The position numbers and the translations under genes were made by a program. From NCBI RefSeq assembly GCF_019890725.1, contig NZ_JAINZZ010000018.1, forward strand, positions 62,001-126,000: a stretch of 64,000 bases of DNA. Reading direction: 5' to 3'. The DNA is from Actinacidiphila acidipaludis. GTDB taxonomy: Bacteria > Actinomycetota > Actinomycetes > Streptomycetales > Streptomycetaceae. Below the pieces are notes generated by a model. The model searched no databases. It was not told the DNA's origin and saw nothing but the letters and a program-made list of their open reading frames with translations. Below are positions 45,626 to 54,453 of this stretch, piece after piece; position 1 is the stretch's first letter, and every line of letters begins with the position of its first letter.

Positions 45626-47881
45626 TCAGTCCGCCCGCAGCAGGTCCGGCACGCCGTCGGCGTCGGGCAGGTCCGCCTCCCGGGCCAGCACCGTGAGCCG
45701 CTGCGTGGCGCGGGTCAGCGCCACGTACAGCACCCGCAGCCCCGCCGGGGACTCCTCGGCGATCTCCGCGGGCGAGACCACCACGGTGGCGTCGTACTCC
45801 AGGCCCTTGGCCTCCAGGCTGCCCAGCGCCACCACCCGGTCCCCCAGGCCCTCGACCCAGCCGCGGGCCTGCGCCCGGCGGTTCATCGCCACCACGACGC
45901 CCACCGTGCCGTCCACCTCGCCCAGCAGCCGCTCGGCCGCGTCCCGGACGTCGGCGCCCAGGTCGCCGCCCGCCACCTCGTAGCGCGGCAGCACACCGGT
46001 CGACCGCACCGCCCGCGGCGGCTCGCTGCCCGGCATCGCCAGCGCCAGCACCGTGGAGGCGACGTCCGCGATCTCGGCCGGGTTGCGGTAGTTCACGGTC
46101 AGCGTGAAACGGCGCCGCGGCCGGGTGCCCAGCGCCTCGTCCCGCGCCCGGGCCGCCTCGTCGACGTCCGACCAGGAGCTCTGCGCGGGGTCGCCGACGA
46201 TCGTCCACGTCGCGGTACGGCCGCGCCGGCCCACCATCCGCCACTGCATGGGCGTGAGGTCCTGCGCCTCGTCCACGATCACGTGCGTGTACTCGGTGCG
46301 CTCACGGGCCAGCCGCTCGGCGCGTTCGCGCGCCGACTCGCCGACGTCCGGCATCAGCTCGTCCAGGCCGGTGAGCTGGTCCAGCGGGTCCAGATCCCGC
46401 TTCTTCTCCCGCGGCGGCGCGCCCAGCAGCGTCTCCAGCTCGTCCAGCAGCGCCACGTCGTGCACCGACGTGCCGTCCCGCCGCAGCGACCGGGCGACCC
46501 GGCGCACCTCCGGCGGCGTCAGCACCCGGCGGGCCCAACGGGACAGCCGCCGCTCGTCGGCGAGCGCCGTCAGCACCCCGCGCGGCTGGAGCAGCGGCCA
46601 CCAGGCGTCCAGGAACGCGGTGAAGTCCGTCTCGGTGGTGATGTCCTCGTCGAACGCCTGCCGTTCCTCGGCGGCCAGCTCCGCGTCGTGGAACCGGCGG
46701 CCGGTCTTCCGCCACAGCGCGTCCAGCAGCAGCCGCCGGGCGCGCGGGCGCAGCAGGTTGACCGGGGCCGTGCCGCCGAGCGCCTGCCGCCGGACCTCCG
46801 CCAGCTCCTCCTCGCCCAGCTCGATCCGCCGTCCGAAGGCCACCACCCGCAGCAGCGACGGCCGGTCCTGGACCATGTCCAGGCAGCCCCGCGCGGCGTT
46901 GCGCAGCACCTTCTGCATCCGCAGCGAGCCCTTGACGCGGGCGACGGCCGGTTCGTCGTACAGGTCCGCGGTCACGCCGTCGACCAGCGAGCCGACCGCC
47001 CGGATCGCGACCTGGCCCTCCTCGCCCAGCGACGGCAGCACCCCCTCGGTGTACGCCACCAGCAGCGGGGTCGGGCTGACGCACAGGATGCCGCCGGAGT
47101 AGCGCCGCCGGTCTTGGTACAGCAGGTAGGCGGCGCGGTGCAGGGCGACCGCGGTCTTGCCCGTGCCGGGCCCGCCGGTCACCTCCGTGACGGACGCCGC
47201 GGGCGCCCGGATCACCAGGTCCTGCTCGGCCTGGATGCTGGCGACGATGTCCCGCATGGTGTGGGTACGCGCCTGGCCGAGCGCCGCCATCAGGGCGCCG
47301 TCGCCCACCACCGGCAGCCCGGTGGTCAGCTCGGGACGCAGCAGGTCGTCCTCCACGCCCAGCACCCGGCGGCCCTTGGAGCGGATCACCCGGCGCCGCA
47401 CCACCCGGCCGGGCGCGACCGGCGTCGAACGGTAGAAGGGTGCGGCGGCGGGGGCGCGCCAGTCGATGACCAGCGGGGCGAAGTCGGAGTCCAGGACGCC
47501 GATCCGGCCGATGTGCAGGGTCTCGGCGATCTCGGCGGTGCCGTTCGCCGCGACCGCGTCGTCCGCGGGGTCCACGGAGGTGTAGGCGCCGTCCGGGCCC
47601 TTCTTGCCGTCCTTGCCGCGCAGCAGGTCGATCCGGCCGAACAGGAAGTCCTCGAACTCGTTGTTCAGCCGGTTCAGCCGCACACCCGCCCGGAAGACCT
47701 GGGCGTCCCGCTCGGCCAGCGCGCCGGGGGTCCCCACGTGACCGCGCTGGGCGGCGTCGTGCATCAGGAACTCGGCCTCGGTGATCTTCTCCTCCAGCCG
47801 GCGGTACACCCGGTCCAGGTGCACCTGTTCGGCGGCGATCTCCTGGTCCCGGACGCCCGGTGTTGCGGTCTGCGCGGCCAC
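45626..47881 (-). CDS. HelD-like RNA polymerase recycling helicase (UvrD/Rep fold)
   Basis: This 751-residue ATPase starts at GTG 47881 (VAAQTATPGVRDQEIAAEQVHLDRVYRRLEEKI) with GAAGGGA upstream. The coiled-coil N-terminus is the arm that HelD proteins push into RNA polymerase. Walker A is VTGGPGTGKTAVALHRAAYLLY near residue 240, Walker B is VIVDEAQDLTPMQWRMVGRRG, and the C-terminal helicase part is LEYDATVVVSPAEIAEESPAGLRVLYVALTRATQRL. It releases stalled polymerase; some Streptomyces relatives protect against rifamycins. I see no rifamycin-associated inverted repeat upstream. Confidence 0.88.
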   Translation of the reverse strand: MAAQTATPGVRDQEIAAEQVHLDRVYRRLEEKITEAEFLMHDAAQRGHVGTPGALAERDAQVFRAGVRLNRLNNEFEDFLFGRIDLLRGKDGKKGPDGAYTSVDPADDAVAANGTAEIAETLHIGRIGVLDSDFAPLVIDWRAPAAAPFYRSTPVAPGRVVRRRVIRSKGRRVLGVEDDLLRPELTTGLPVVGDGALMAALGQARTHTMRDIVASIQAEQDLVIRAPAASVTEVTGGPGTGKTAVALHRAAYLLYQDRRRYSGGILCVSPTPLLVAYTEGVLPSLGEEGQVAIRAVGSLVDGVTADLYDEPAVARVKGSLRMQKVLRNAARGCLDMVQDRPSLLRVVAFGRRIELGEEELAEVRRQALGGTAPVNLLRPRARRLLLDALWRKTGRRFHDAELAAEERQAFDEDITTETDFTAFLDAWWPLLQPRGVLTALADERRLSRWARRVLTPPEVRRVARSLRRDGTSVHDVALLDELETLLGAPPREKKRDLDPLDQLTGLDELMPDVGESARERAERLARERTEYTHVIVDEAQDLTPMQWRMVGRRGRTATWTIVGDPAQSSWSDVDEAARARDEALGTRPRRRFTLTVNYRNPAEIADVASTVLALAMPGSEPPRAVRSTGVLPRYEVAGGDLGADVRDAAERLLGEVDGTVGVVVAMNRRAQARGWVEGLGDRVVALGSLEAKGLEYDATVVVSPAEIAEESPAGLRVLYVALTRATQRLTVLAREADLPDADGVPDLLRAD

Positions 47882-48068
47882 GCAGGATTCCCTTCGTTCG
47901 TGCGGTGCTCTCGGGCCGTCGGCGCGAGGAGCAGCCTGCAACCGTACGCGACCTGCGGCCTTCTGCCCACCCGGCCGCGCCATCGGGGCATCCGCCCGGG
48001 GTACGTCCGTGGCTCCGCCCGGATAACTCTGTGTACGGCTCGGCCCTTCCCTCCCCCGACGGGGCTGG

Positions 48069-48604
48069 CCCTGCCCCTTGCGGTGCGTTCCTGGCTTTCC
48101 GCCCGGTGGTGGGTTGCTCGCGCTGGGGGCACCTCCCGGACGAAGTCTGGGGGACCCCGCGCCCCTGTTATCGCTTGCCGTTCGTTCGTCTGTCGGGGGC
48201 AGTCCGGAAGCGTCTCCTCGGACTGTGCATGACGGGTTCTTCCACACCTTGACCCGGGCGGATGCACATTCCTGCGGGGAGCGCTTCCTCCCCACCCCCT
48301 GGCAGTGAAAGTGGCCGCAGGGGGTGTTACCGGGGTACCCCGGTCCTGCCCAGGCGGCCCCATGGACCACCAAGGGGGTGGGGAGGAAGCGCTCCCCGCA
48401 AGGACTTGTGCACACACCCGACCAGCCCCTTCGGGAGAACGGTCACGCACAAGTCCGAGGAGACGCTTCCGGACTGCCCCCAACGTGCGGACAAACGGCA
48501 CGTGATCAGGGGCGCGGGGTCCCCCAGGCTCCGCCCGGGAGGTGCCCCCAACGCGACAAGCCACGACGGCGCAGCAGTCGGCAACGTACCGCAAGGGGCA
48601 GGAC
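48069..48604. repeat. Long imperfect inverted repeat, ~232-bp arms
   Basis: Arms 48069-48301 and 48373-48604 match over their length with a spacer of about 70 bases. Perfect blocks include 48195-48224 with 48452-48481 (30 bases) and 48273-48300 with 48373-48400 (28 bases). The outer ends carry CCTGCCCCTTGCGG and its complement, and a further copy of the complement lies at 48645-48660. The 860-base gap 47882-48741 has no supported gene. It could be two convergent copies of a mobile or regulatory element, or a very large hairpin. Confidence 0.8.
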
Positions 48605-48741
48605 AAGCCCCGAGTGCCCGAGCCCAGCGGCAGGCGGCACCGCACCGCAAGGGGCAGGACAGGCCCCGAAAGGGGCGAGGCACTCGAAAGGGGGACGGGG
48701 ATTGCCCGGGCGGGCGGAGAGGGGGAGGACGTGGTTGCGGG

Positions 48742-49929
48742 TTACCGCAGCGCGTACTTGGTGTCGGCGTGCGGGTCCAGCGACAAGCGATACCCCCGCT
48801 TGACCACCGTCTGAATCACCTTCGGCACGCCCAGCGCGGAGCGCAACCGCGCCACCGCCGTCTCGACCGCGTGCTCGTCCCGCCCCGCCCCCGGCAGCAC
48901 CCGCAGCAGCTCCCCGCGGGGAACGACCCAGCCGGGCCTGCGCGCCAGCGCCCTGAGCAGGGCCATCCCGGCAGGCGGCACCGGCCGCAGCATGCCGTCG
49001 ACCACCGCCGCGTGCCCGCGGATCTCCACCCGGTGCCCGGCGACGGGCAACGGCCGCACGCGTCCGGGCAGTTCACCGGCGATGAGCTGCACCAGGGGTC
49101 CGAGCCTGAACCGTTCGGGGTGGCGGGTCGGTACGTCCCGCGCTTGGAGCGGCAGCGCCGTCACCGGCCCGACGCACGCCACCAGCACGTCCGAGCGGAA
49201 CGCCGCCAGCGCCTCGTCCACGATCCCGCGCCGTTCGGCCCGTTCCAGCAGCGAGGCCGCGGCGGGCGCGGAGGTGAAGCTGACCGCGTCCAGGGTGCGG
49301 GCGACCACCGCGTCCAGCAGCCGGTCCACCGGCCCGAGGTCCTCCGGCGGCATCCAGCGGTACACCGGCACCGCGACGACCGTGGCGCCGGCGGCCCGCA
49401 GCGTCTCGGCGAACCCGGGCAGCGGTTCGCCGTGCAGTTGCACCGCGATGCGCCGCCCGTCCACCCCTTCCTCCAGCAGCCGTTCGAGCACCTCGGCCAT
49501 GGACTCCGACGCCGGCGACCACGCCTCGGTGAGTCCGGCCGCCCGCACCGCGCCCCGCACCTTCGGCCCGCGGGCGAGCAGTTCGACCTCGCCGAGCCGC
49601 CGGACCAGCGCCTCGCCGAGTCCCCATCCGTCGGCGGCCTCGACCCAGCCGCGGAAGCCGATCGCCGTCGTGGCGACCACGACGTCGGGCGCGTCGTCCA
49701 GCAACTGCCGTGTGGTGGTCAGCAGTTCGGCGTCGTCGGAGAGCGGCACGATGCGCAGCACGGGCGCCCGCAGCACCGCGGCGCCGCGTCGTTCGAGCAG
49801 CGCCGCGAGTTCGTCGGCGCGGCGGGCCGCGGTCACCCCGACGGTGAAGCCGGCGAGCGGCGGCACCGGGCCCCCGCCGCCGGGTCCGCCGCCCGCGGTG
49901 TGCCTGCTCCTGCTGCTGTGCGCTTGCAT
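48742..49929 (-). CDS. nnaR: Nitrate assimilation regulator NnaR (HemD-like plus winged helix)
   Basis: This 395-residue fusion has a uroporphyrinogen-III synthase-like N-terminal domain (PLAGFTVGVTAARRADELAALLERRGAAVLRAP ... ATVVAVPVYRW ... AVSFTSAPAAASLLE). A C-terminal OmpR-type DNA-binding domain follows (PAGMALLRALARRPGWVVPRGELLRVLPGAGRDEHAVETAVARLRSALGV). This architecture next to narK is that of NnaR, which works with GlnR on nitrate and nitrite genes in Streptomyces. The HemD part probably senses rather than synthesises. The start is taken at ATG 49929; GTG 49944 is possible. Confidence 0.85.
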   Translation of the reverse strand: MQAHSSRSRHTAGGGPGGGGPVPPLAGFTVGVTAARRADELAALLERRGAAVLRAPVLRIVPLSDDAELLTTTRQLLDDAPDVVVATTAIGFRGWVEAADGWGLGEALVRRLGEVELLARGPKVRGAVRAAGLTEAWSPASESMAEVLERLLEEGVDGRRIAVQLHGEPLPGFAETLRAAGATVVAVPVYRWMPPEDLGPVDRLLDAVVARTLDAVSFTSAPAAASLLERAERRGIVDEALAAFRSDVLVACVGPVTALPLQARDVPTRHPERFRLGPLVQLIAGELPGRVRPLPVAGHRVEIRGHAAVVDGMLRPVPPAGMALLRALARRPGWVVPRGELLRVLPGAGRDEHAVETAVARLRSALGVPKVIQTVVKRGYRLSLDPHADTKYALR

Positions 49930-50088
49930 CTGGCCCTGCCCCACTTTGCTGGAGTGCTCGTGCCGCCCGGGGACGCGGGCCGTCCCCTGGCCCGGTGCGC
50001 GGTCACCCGCCGGAACGGCATCGTCCCAAGACGCGGTGTCCGGGGCGGTTCGCGGGGATTTCCCCGGTGTTACGCCACGCCTGCCCCG

Positions 50089-51453
50089 TCACACCTCCGC
50101 GTAGGCCGCGGGCGCCGTTCGTGCGGCCTCCCCGGCCCGGCCGCGGGCGCCCGCCGTCCCGCGCAGGTATACGGCCCAGGTGACCACGAAGCACAGAGCG
50201 TAGTAGGCGAGGAAGGAGACGAACGCGGGCGTTCCGGTGTGGCGGGTGAGGAAGGACTGCCGGAACGCCATGTTGATGCCGACGCCGCCCAGCGCCCCCA
50301 CCGCGCCGATCAGCCCCATCGACGCCCCGGACAGCCGCCGGCCCCAGGCCGCGGCCGCCTCCCCGGTGAGCCCGTTCTCCTCGGCCTTGCGGTGGAAGAT
50401 GCCCGGGACCATCTTGAACGTCGACCCGTTCCCGACGCCGGTGAGCACGAACAGCGTGATGAAGCCGGCCAGGAACAGCCCCAGCGACCGGCGCTCGGAC
50501 GCGGCGAGCACCACGGCGGTCGCCGCGGCCATGGCCAGGAAGATCCACAGCGTGATGCGCGCGCCGCCGAAGCGGTCGGCGAGCCGTCCGCCGACCGGCC
50601 GGACCAGCGATCCCAGCAGCGGGCCGATGAACGTCAGGTAGGCCGCGTGCAGCGGTGTCCGCCCGAACTGGTTCTGCAGCACGAGACCGAAGGCGAAGCT
50701 GTAGCCGATGAACGAACCGAACGTGCCGATGTACAGCACCGCCATGATCCAGGTGTGCGGCTCCCTGGCCGCCGCGACCGCGGCTCCGGTGTCGTTCCTG
50801 ACCGGCGCCAGGTTGTCCATGAAAACCGCCGACAGCACGGCCGCGACGACGATCAGCGGGATGTAGACGGCGAGCACGATCCGGGGGTGGCCGGCGCCCG
50901 CCCCGGCGATCACGGCGAGCCCGGCCAACTGGATCGCGGCCACGCCGATGTTGCCGCCGCCCGCGTTGAGGCCGAGCGCCCAGCCCTTCTCCCGCAGCGG
51001 GAAGAACGCGTTGATGTTCGTCATCGAGGACGCGAAGTTGCCGCCGCCGACGCCCGCCAGCGCGCCGACGACCATCAACGTCGTGTAGGAGACGCCCGGT
51101 CGCAGGACGACGGCCGCCGCGATCGTCGGCACCAGCAGCATCAGCGCGCTGACCACCGTCCAGTTGCGTCCGCCGAAGCGCGCCACCGCGAAGGTGTACG
51201 GCACCCGCAGCACCGCGCCGACCAGCGTCGGCGTGGCCACCAGGAAGAACTTCCCGGCCGGGTCCACGTGGTACTCGGGCCCCATGAACAGCACCATGAC
51301 CGACCACAGGCTCCACACGGAGAAGCCGATGTGCTCGGACAGCACCGAGAAGGCCAGGTTGCGCAGCGCGGTCCGCCGCCCCCCGCCCTCGTTCCAGAAG
51401 ACGTCGTCCTCGGGATCCCAGCGTTCGATCCACCTGCCTGCCACGCCGCGCAT
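50089..51453 (-). CDS. narK: Nitrate/nitrite transporter NarK
   Basis: This 454-residue MFS transporter of the nitrate/nitrite porter family has the signatures NFASSMTNINAFFPLREKGWALGLNAGGGNIGVAAIQLAGL and RPVGGRLADRFGGARITLWIF. The ATG at 51453 (MRGVAGRWIERWDPEDDVFWNEGG) gives the long charged N-terminus normal in actinomycetes. It is upstream of nnaR on the same strand by 159 bases. A GlnR/NnaR-like site at 51488-51525 suggests control by nitrogen supply. Confidence 0.92.
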   Translation of the reverse strand: MRGVAGRWIERWDPEDDVFWNEGGGRRTALRNLAFSVLSEHIGFSVWSLWSVMVLFMGPEYHVDPAGKFFLVATPTLVGAVLRVPYTFAVARFGGRNWTVVSALMLLVPTIAAAVVLRPGVSYTTLMVVGALAGVGGGNFASSMTNINAFFPLREKGWALGLNAGGGNIGVAAIQLAGLAVIAGAGAGHPRIVLAVYIPLIVVAAVLSAVFMDNLAPVRNDTGAAVAAAREPHTWIMAVLYIGTFGSFIGYSFAFGLVLQNQFGRTPLHAAYLTFIGPLLGSLVRPVGGRLADRFGGARITLWIFLAMAAATAVVLAASERRSLGLFLAGFITLFVLTGVGNGSTFKMVPGIFHRKAEENGLTGEAAAAWGRRLSGASMGLIGAVGALGGVGINMAFRQSFLTRHTGTPAFVSFLAYYALCFVVTWAVYLRGTAGARGRAGEAARTAPAAYAEV

Positions 51454-51487
51454 CGCATCTCCCGTCGTCGGATGTACGGCCGACGCT

Positions 51488-51525
51488 AGGAACGGCGGGT
51501 TACCGGGCCCGTGGCCCGAGGTGAC
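51488..51525 (-). promoter_or_regulatory. GlnR/NnaR-type operator before narK
   Basis: Read on the minus strand, GTCAC (51521-51525) and GTAAC (51499-51503) are spaced exactly 22 bases apart, as the two a-sites of a GlnR a-b-a-b box (5-n6-5-n6). The b-sites are degenerate. It lies 35-72 bases before the narK ATG. Confidence 0.5.
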
Positions 51526-51580
51526 GTCGCCGCAACCATGCACTCACCCGGGACGGGCCCGCGGTGTGAGACCGCGGGCG

Positions 51581-52232
51581 TCACCGGGCGGGCGCGCCGC
51601 CGTCCGGGACGAAGCGGAAGGTCGAGGTGACGGCGTCGAAGATGTCGTGGAACGCCTCGGCCAGGTCGAGGACCGGGCTGGCGCCGGAGATCAGCACGAT
51701 CTGCTCGGGCCGGCCGGGGATGGGCACATAGGTCTGGGTGAGGGCCATCCTGATGGTGCGCGGATCGCCCCGCTCGACCGGAACGTCCTCGACACCGTGC
51801 GTCCGCGCGCACAGTCCGGCCCCCGGGAGCTCCACCGTGGTGACCTTCCGCCACGCGTCTCCTTCACGGCGCGGGGTGATCGTCGCCAGACTCTCGGCGA
51901 TGGCCTGCGGGTCGGTGGGCAGGGCCACACCGTCCGCGGTCCCGGCACTCAGCACGGTGACCGTGACGGTCGCGGTCAGCGGCACCCCGTCGAAGTTTCT
52001 CGGCCATGCACCCCAGGTAGAGGGCGCCCGAATCGTGGGCGTCTCGTGCCATCCGGCGCAGGAGGGTGCTCAGGTCCGCGCGGTAGGGGGCGAGTTCGGG
52101 CACGGCCCGCACGCGCTCGTCGATCAGCTTCCGAACCGTCGCCTCCCGGCCCTCCGGCCGGATGTCGAACTCCCACCACGACTCCGGCACCGCGAGCGAG
52201 ACGCCGACGGGCGCGGCCACCGGGGACGTCAC
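51581..52232 (-). pseudogene. Hypothetical protein gene with +1 frameshift (toxin cassette)
   Basis: From GTG 52232 (VTSPVAAPVGVSLAVPESWWEF) the frame runs to ALYLGCMAEK, then loses register at an AAA run (51996-51998). Removing one A gives ENFDGVPLTATVTVTVL and continues to the stop at 51581, making a 216-residue protein. The total length is 3n+1, as expected for one inserted base. The GTGA overlap couples it to the WXG-like gene before it. The family is unknown to me; it is often found with T7-like genes in Streptomyces by recollection. It could be real decay, an error, or recoding. Confidence 0.7.
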
Positions 52233-52555
52233 TGGTTCCCCTGACCGGCGGGCGCCGTACCGTCGCTGGACTGCGCGAGCTGCTTCGCGAGGTCCACGTC
52301 CACCTTCCGCATCTCGCGCACCACCGTGTTCGCCATCTTCTCCAGCCCGCTCAACTGCTTGTGGATGTCCCCCCGCCCGTCCTTCCAGTTGTGCTCGAAG
52401 TGATCGAGCGCCCCGACGACCGACGCGTCCCCCATGTCCTCCTCGAACGCCTTGAAGGTCGCCTTGGTGTCGTCCAGCCGCCGCACGATGGACCCCAACT
52501 GGGACGCGAAGTCCTCCAGGAGACCGATCGGAATCGCCAGACGGTCCTCGGTCAT
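52229..52555 (-). CDS. WXG100-like small helical protein, 108 aa
   Basis: MTEDRLAIPIGLLEDFASQLGSIVRRLDDTKATF begins a helical hairpin. The turn FEHNWKDGRGDIHKQLSGLEKMANTVV has a W-x-D-G variant of the WxG motif, followed by a second helix rich in heptad leucines. This is the fold and size of ESX/T7SS secreted partners. It overlaps the immunity candidate by four bases (ATGA) and the next gene by four. It probably helps export the toxin. Confidence 0.65.
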   Translation of the reverse strand: MTEDRLAIPIGLLEDFASQLGSIVRRLDDTKATFKAFEEDMGDASVVGALDHFEHNWKDGRGDIHKQLSGLEKMANTVVREMRKVDVDLAKQLAQSSDGTAPAGQGNQ

Positions 52556-52923
52556 GGCTGCGGAATTCCCATCTCGACGGCGAGCTCTTCCAATCGCTCC
52601 AACGGGATTTCCGGTGGTTCGAATCCGCGAGAGCGTGCATGCTCGATGAATTCCCTGGGCGGCGCGACCCGGTGATAGTTCACGTAGTCCGCCCAGGCGA
52701 GATCCCACACCCATTCCCCGTCCGTCATGATGCCGATGCGCACCCCCCACCCTTCGTGTCCGGTGAAGGGATCCGGCACCGTACCGGGGGAGACGATGAG
52801 GGCTTCGGCCGACTCCATGTACGTGAACAGCGGTTCGACGTCCTCTTCGGGCAGTGTCCCGGGAGTGACCTCGGTCGTGATGTCAGGATCCGCGAGCTTG
52901 CGCGGCAAGGTCACCGAGACCAT
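52552..52923 (-). CDS. Candidate immunity protein, 123 aa
   Basis: The start at ATG 52923 (MVSVTLPRKLADPDITTEVTPG) has AAAGGTGA upstream. This is an acidic, soluble protein with no signal peptide: EEDVEPLFTYMESAEALIVSPG, then VRIGIMTDGEWVWDLAWADYVNYHRVAPPREF. Directly following a secreted-toxin-like gene in the same frame cluster, and coupled to it by TGATG, it has the position and look of an immunity protein. I cannot name its family. Base composition is lower in GC than the surroundings. Confidence 0.6.
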   Translation of the reverse strand: MVSVTLPRKLADPDITTEVTPGTLPEEDVEPLFTYMESAEALIVSPGTVPDPFTGHEGWGVRIGIMTDGEWVWDLAWADYVNYHRVAPPREFIEHARSRGFEPPEIPLERLEELAVEMGIPQP

Positions 52924-54355
52924 CAGGGGTTCACCTTTCCGGGGTTGCATACATGGAATCCGCCACGGTCGGTCGGATGGATATGCTTACCGGTGGCGTC
53001 GAACGGGGCGACCCTCGATTTTACCCGAGGGGTGCACCCACAGGAAGTTGTCGGGAGCCTCCACCGGGACTCCGAGGTGATTGGCGAGGTTTTGCGCGAA
53101 CCCGTCGGCCAACGAGCCCGTATTGCAGGACAGCAGCCGGACGGGCTCGCCGTTCCACCCGTTCGCCTTCATGAGCGACGCCACCTGGCGGTGATCAAAG
53201 CTGTGCCAGTTCTCCGCGAGATGGGCGGGCCCGTTCTTGATCTGGAAGCCCACACTCCTGGGCGCCCCGTGCAGTCCCACGTCGAAGGTGCCTTGCACCG
53301 GTTTGATGCGGTCCATGTACCTCATCAACACGTCGCCGGGCCTGAACATCTTCATGCCCGGACGGCCGTCCTTGAAGCCCTTGATCGTCAGCGCGAGGGG
53401 CGTGTTCCCCGCTGTGGCGAGGTCCCTCACCGCTACGACCATGGGCAGCCGCCAGTAGCGCATTCCCTGGGTGAAGTCCCGGATGCCGAGGGCGACACCG
53501 CGCAGTCCGGCGCGGGCGGATTCCACGGCGTGGGCGCCGATCTTGAGGAGGCCGCCGGCCTTGTAGAGCTCGGCCAGCTTGCCGAGGCTGGTCAGGCCCT
53601 TGGTCATGGGAATGCAGTCCAGGGCCGCGAACAGCACGTCCCACAAAGTGGCCTTGCCCTGGATGTACTTCATGACCGTGTCGGCCAGCACCACCAGCGC
53701 CGCGGCGACCACGAGCCACGCGAGCGGACCGCCGATGATCATCACGACGATGCCCAGGATCGCCACGATCCACTTGCACACCGTGACGATCTCGTCCCAG
53801 TGGTCGGCGACCCAGTGGACCGCCTTCTCCCACCAGTGACGGTTGTGGATACCGGCGTCGGAGGCCTCGTGGAGCCTGGTCACCGTGCGGCGCGCGGCGT
53901 CCTCCCGCAGACCGCGGGCCTGCTCGGCCAGACGCCTGGTCGCCTCCAGCGCCGACTGGGCCGAGGAGACGCCCTGTTGGGCATGCGCCTGCTGCGCCTT
54001 GGCCGCCGCCAGATCCCGGGTGGACCGCCGCACCTGGTCCGAATCGGGCGGCGGCACCGTCGCGCCCGGGTTCTTCGCCGGATCTAAGGAGTCGGCCGTC
54101 GTGGTCGCCGCGTGGACCCAGCCGGTGGCCGTTCTTCGGCGCGGACCCGAACTCGTCACGGAACGCGTCCGCCGACAGCCCCGCCCACGACAGCAGCGCC
54201 TCCTCCGACTGCATGCCCTTCACCAGCCGCAACGCCGACTCCACATCGTCGGCGAAGGTGTGCAACTGCTGCGCCAGCGACTTCACCCGCGTCGGATCAC
54301 CCGGCACCGGATCCCTATCGAGATCCAGCACATGCCAGTCGTTCGGCCGCCCCAC
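52923..54355 (-). pseudogene. Type VII-secreted polymorphic toxin, disrupted
   Basis: GTG 54355 begins MGRPNDWHVLDLDRDPVPGD. A helical WXG-like N-terminus follows, to LSWAGLSADAFRDEFGSAPKN (about 54140), where the frame is lost. The next register resumes at TTADSLDPAKNPGATVPPP with a long coiled region, a membrane segment (VTVCKWIVAILGIVVMIIGG) and a C-terminal domain with GLHGAPRSVGF and PVRLLSCNTGSLADGFAQNLANHLGVP. That frame stops at 52987, but removing one A from AAAA (53019-53022) extends it to TGKHIHPTDRGGFHVCNPG and a TGATG stop coupled to the immunity start. The expected helical repeat after PKN seems deleted. Confidence 0.65.
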
Positions 54356-54453
54356 AACACCCCAGGCGCTCCAGCCCCACCCCCCGCAGGCGAAGCGTCC
54401 GAACCGACCCTACGGGTGCGGTCCGACAAGGGACAGGGCGCCTGTGCGACCCG

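Noticed and set aside
47882-48060. Rifamycin-associated element upstream of the HelD-like gene
   Set aside because: Looked for the inverted GGGGCTTGCGGCAAG-type element and did not find it.
47882-48741. Several overlapping frames in the 48 kb inverted repeat
   Set aside because: All are the same arm read in opposite directions, without start signals or family motifs.
48262-51489. 1075-codon plus-strand frame across 48.3-51.5 kb
   Set aside because: Shadow of nnaR and narK; starts inside the inverted repeat with no ribosome site.
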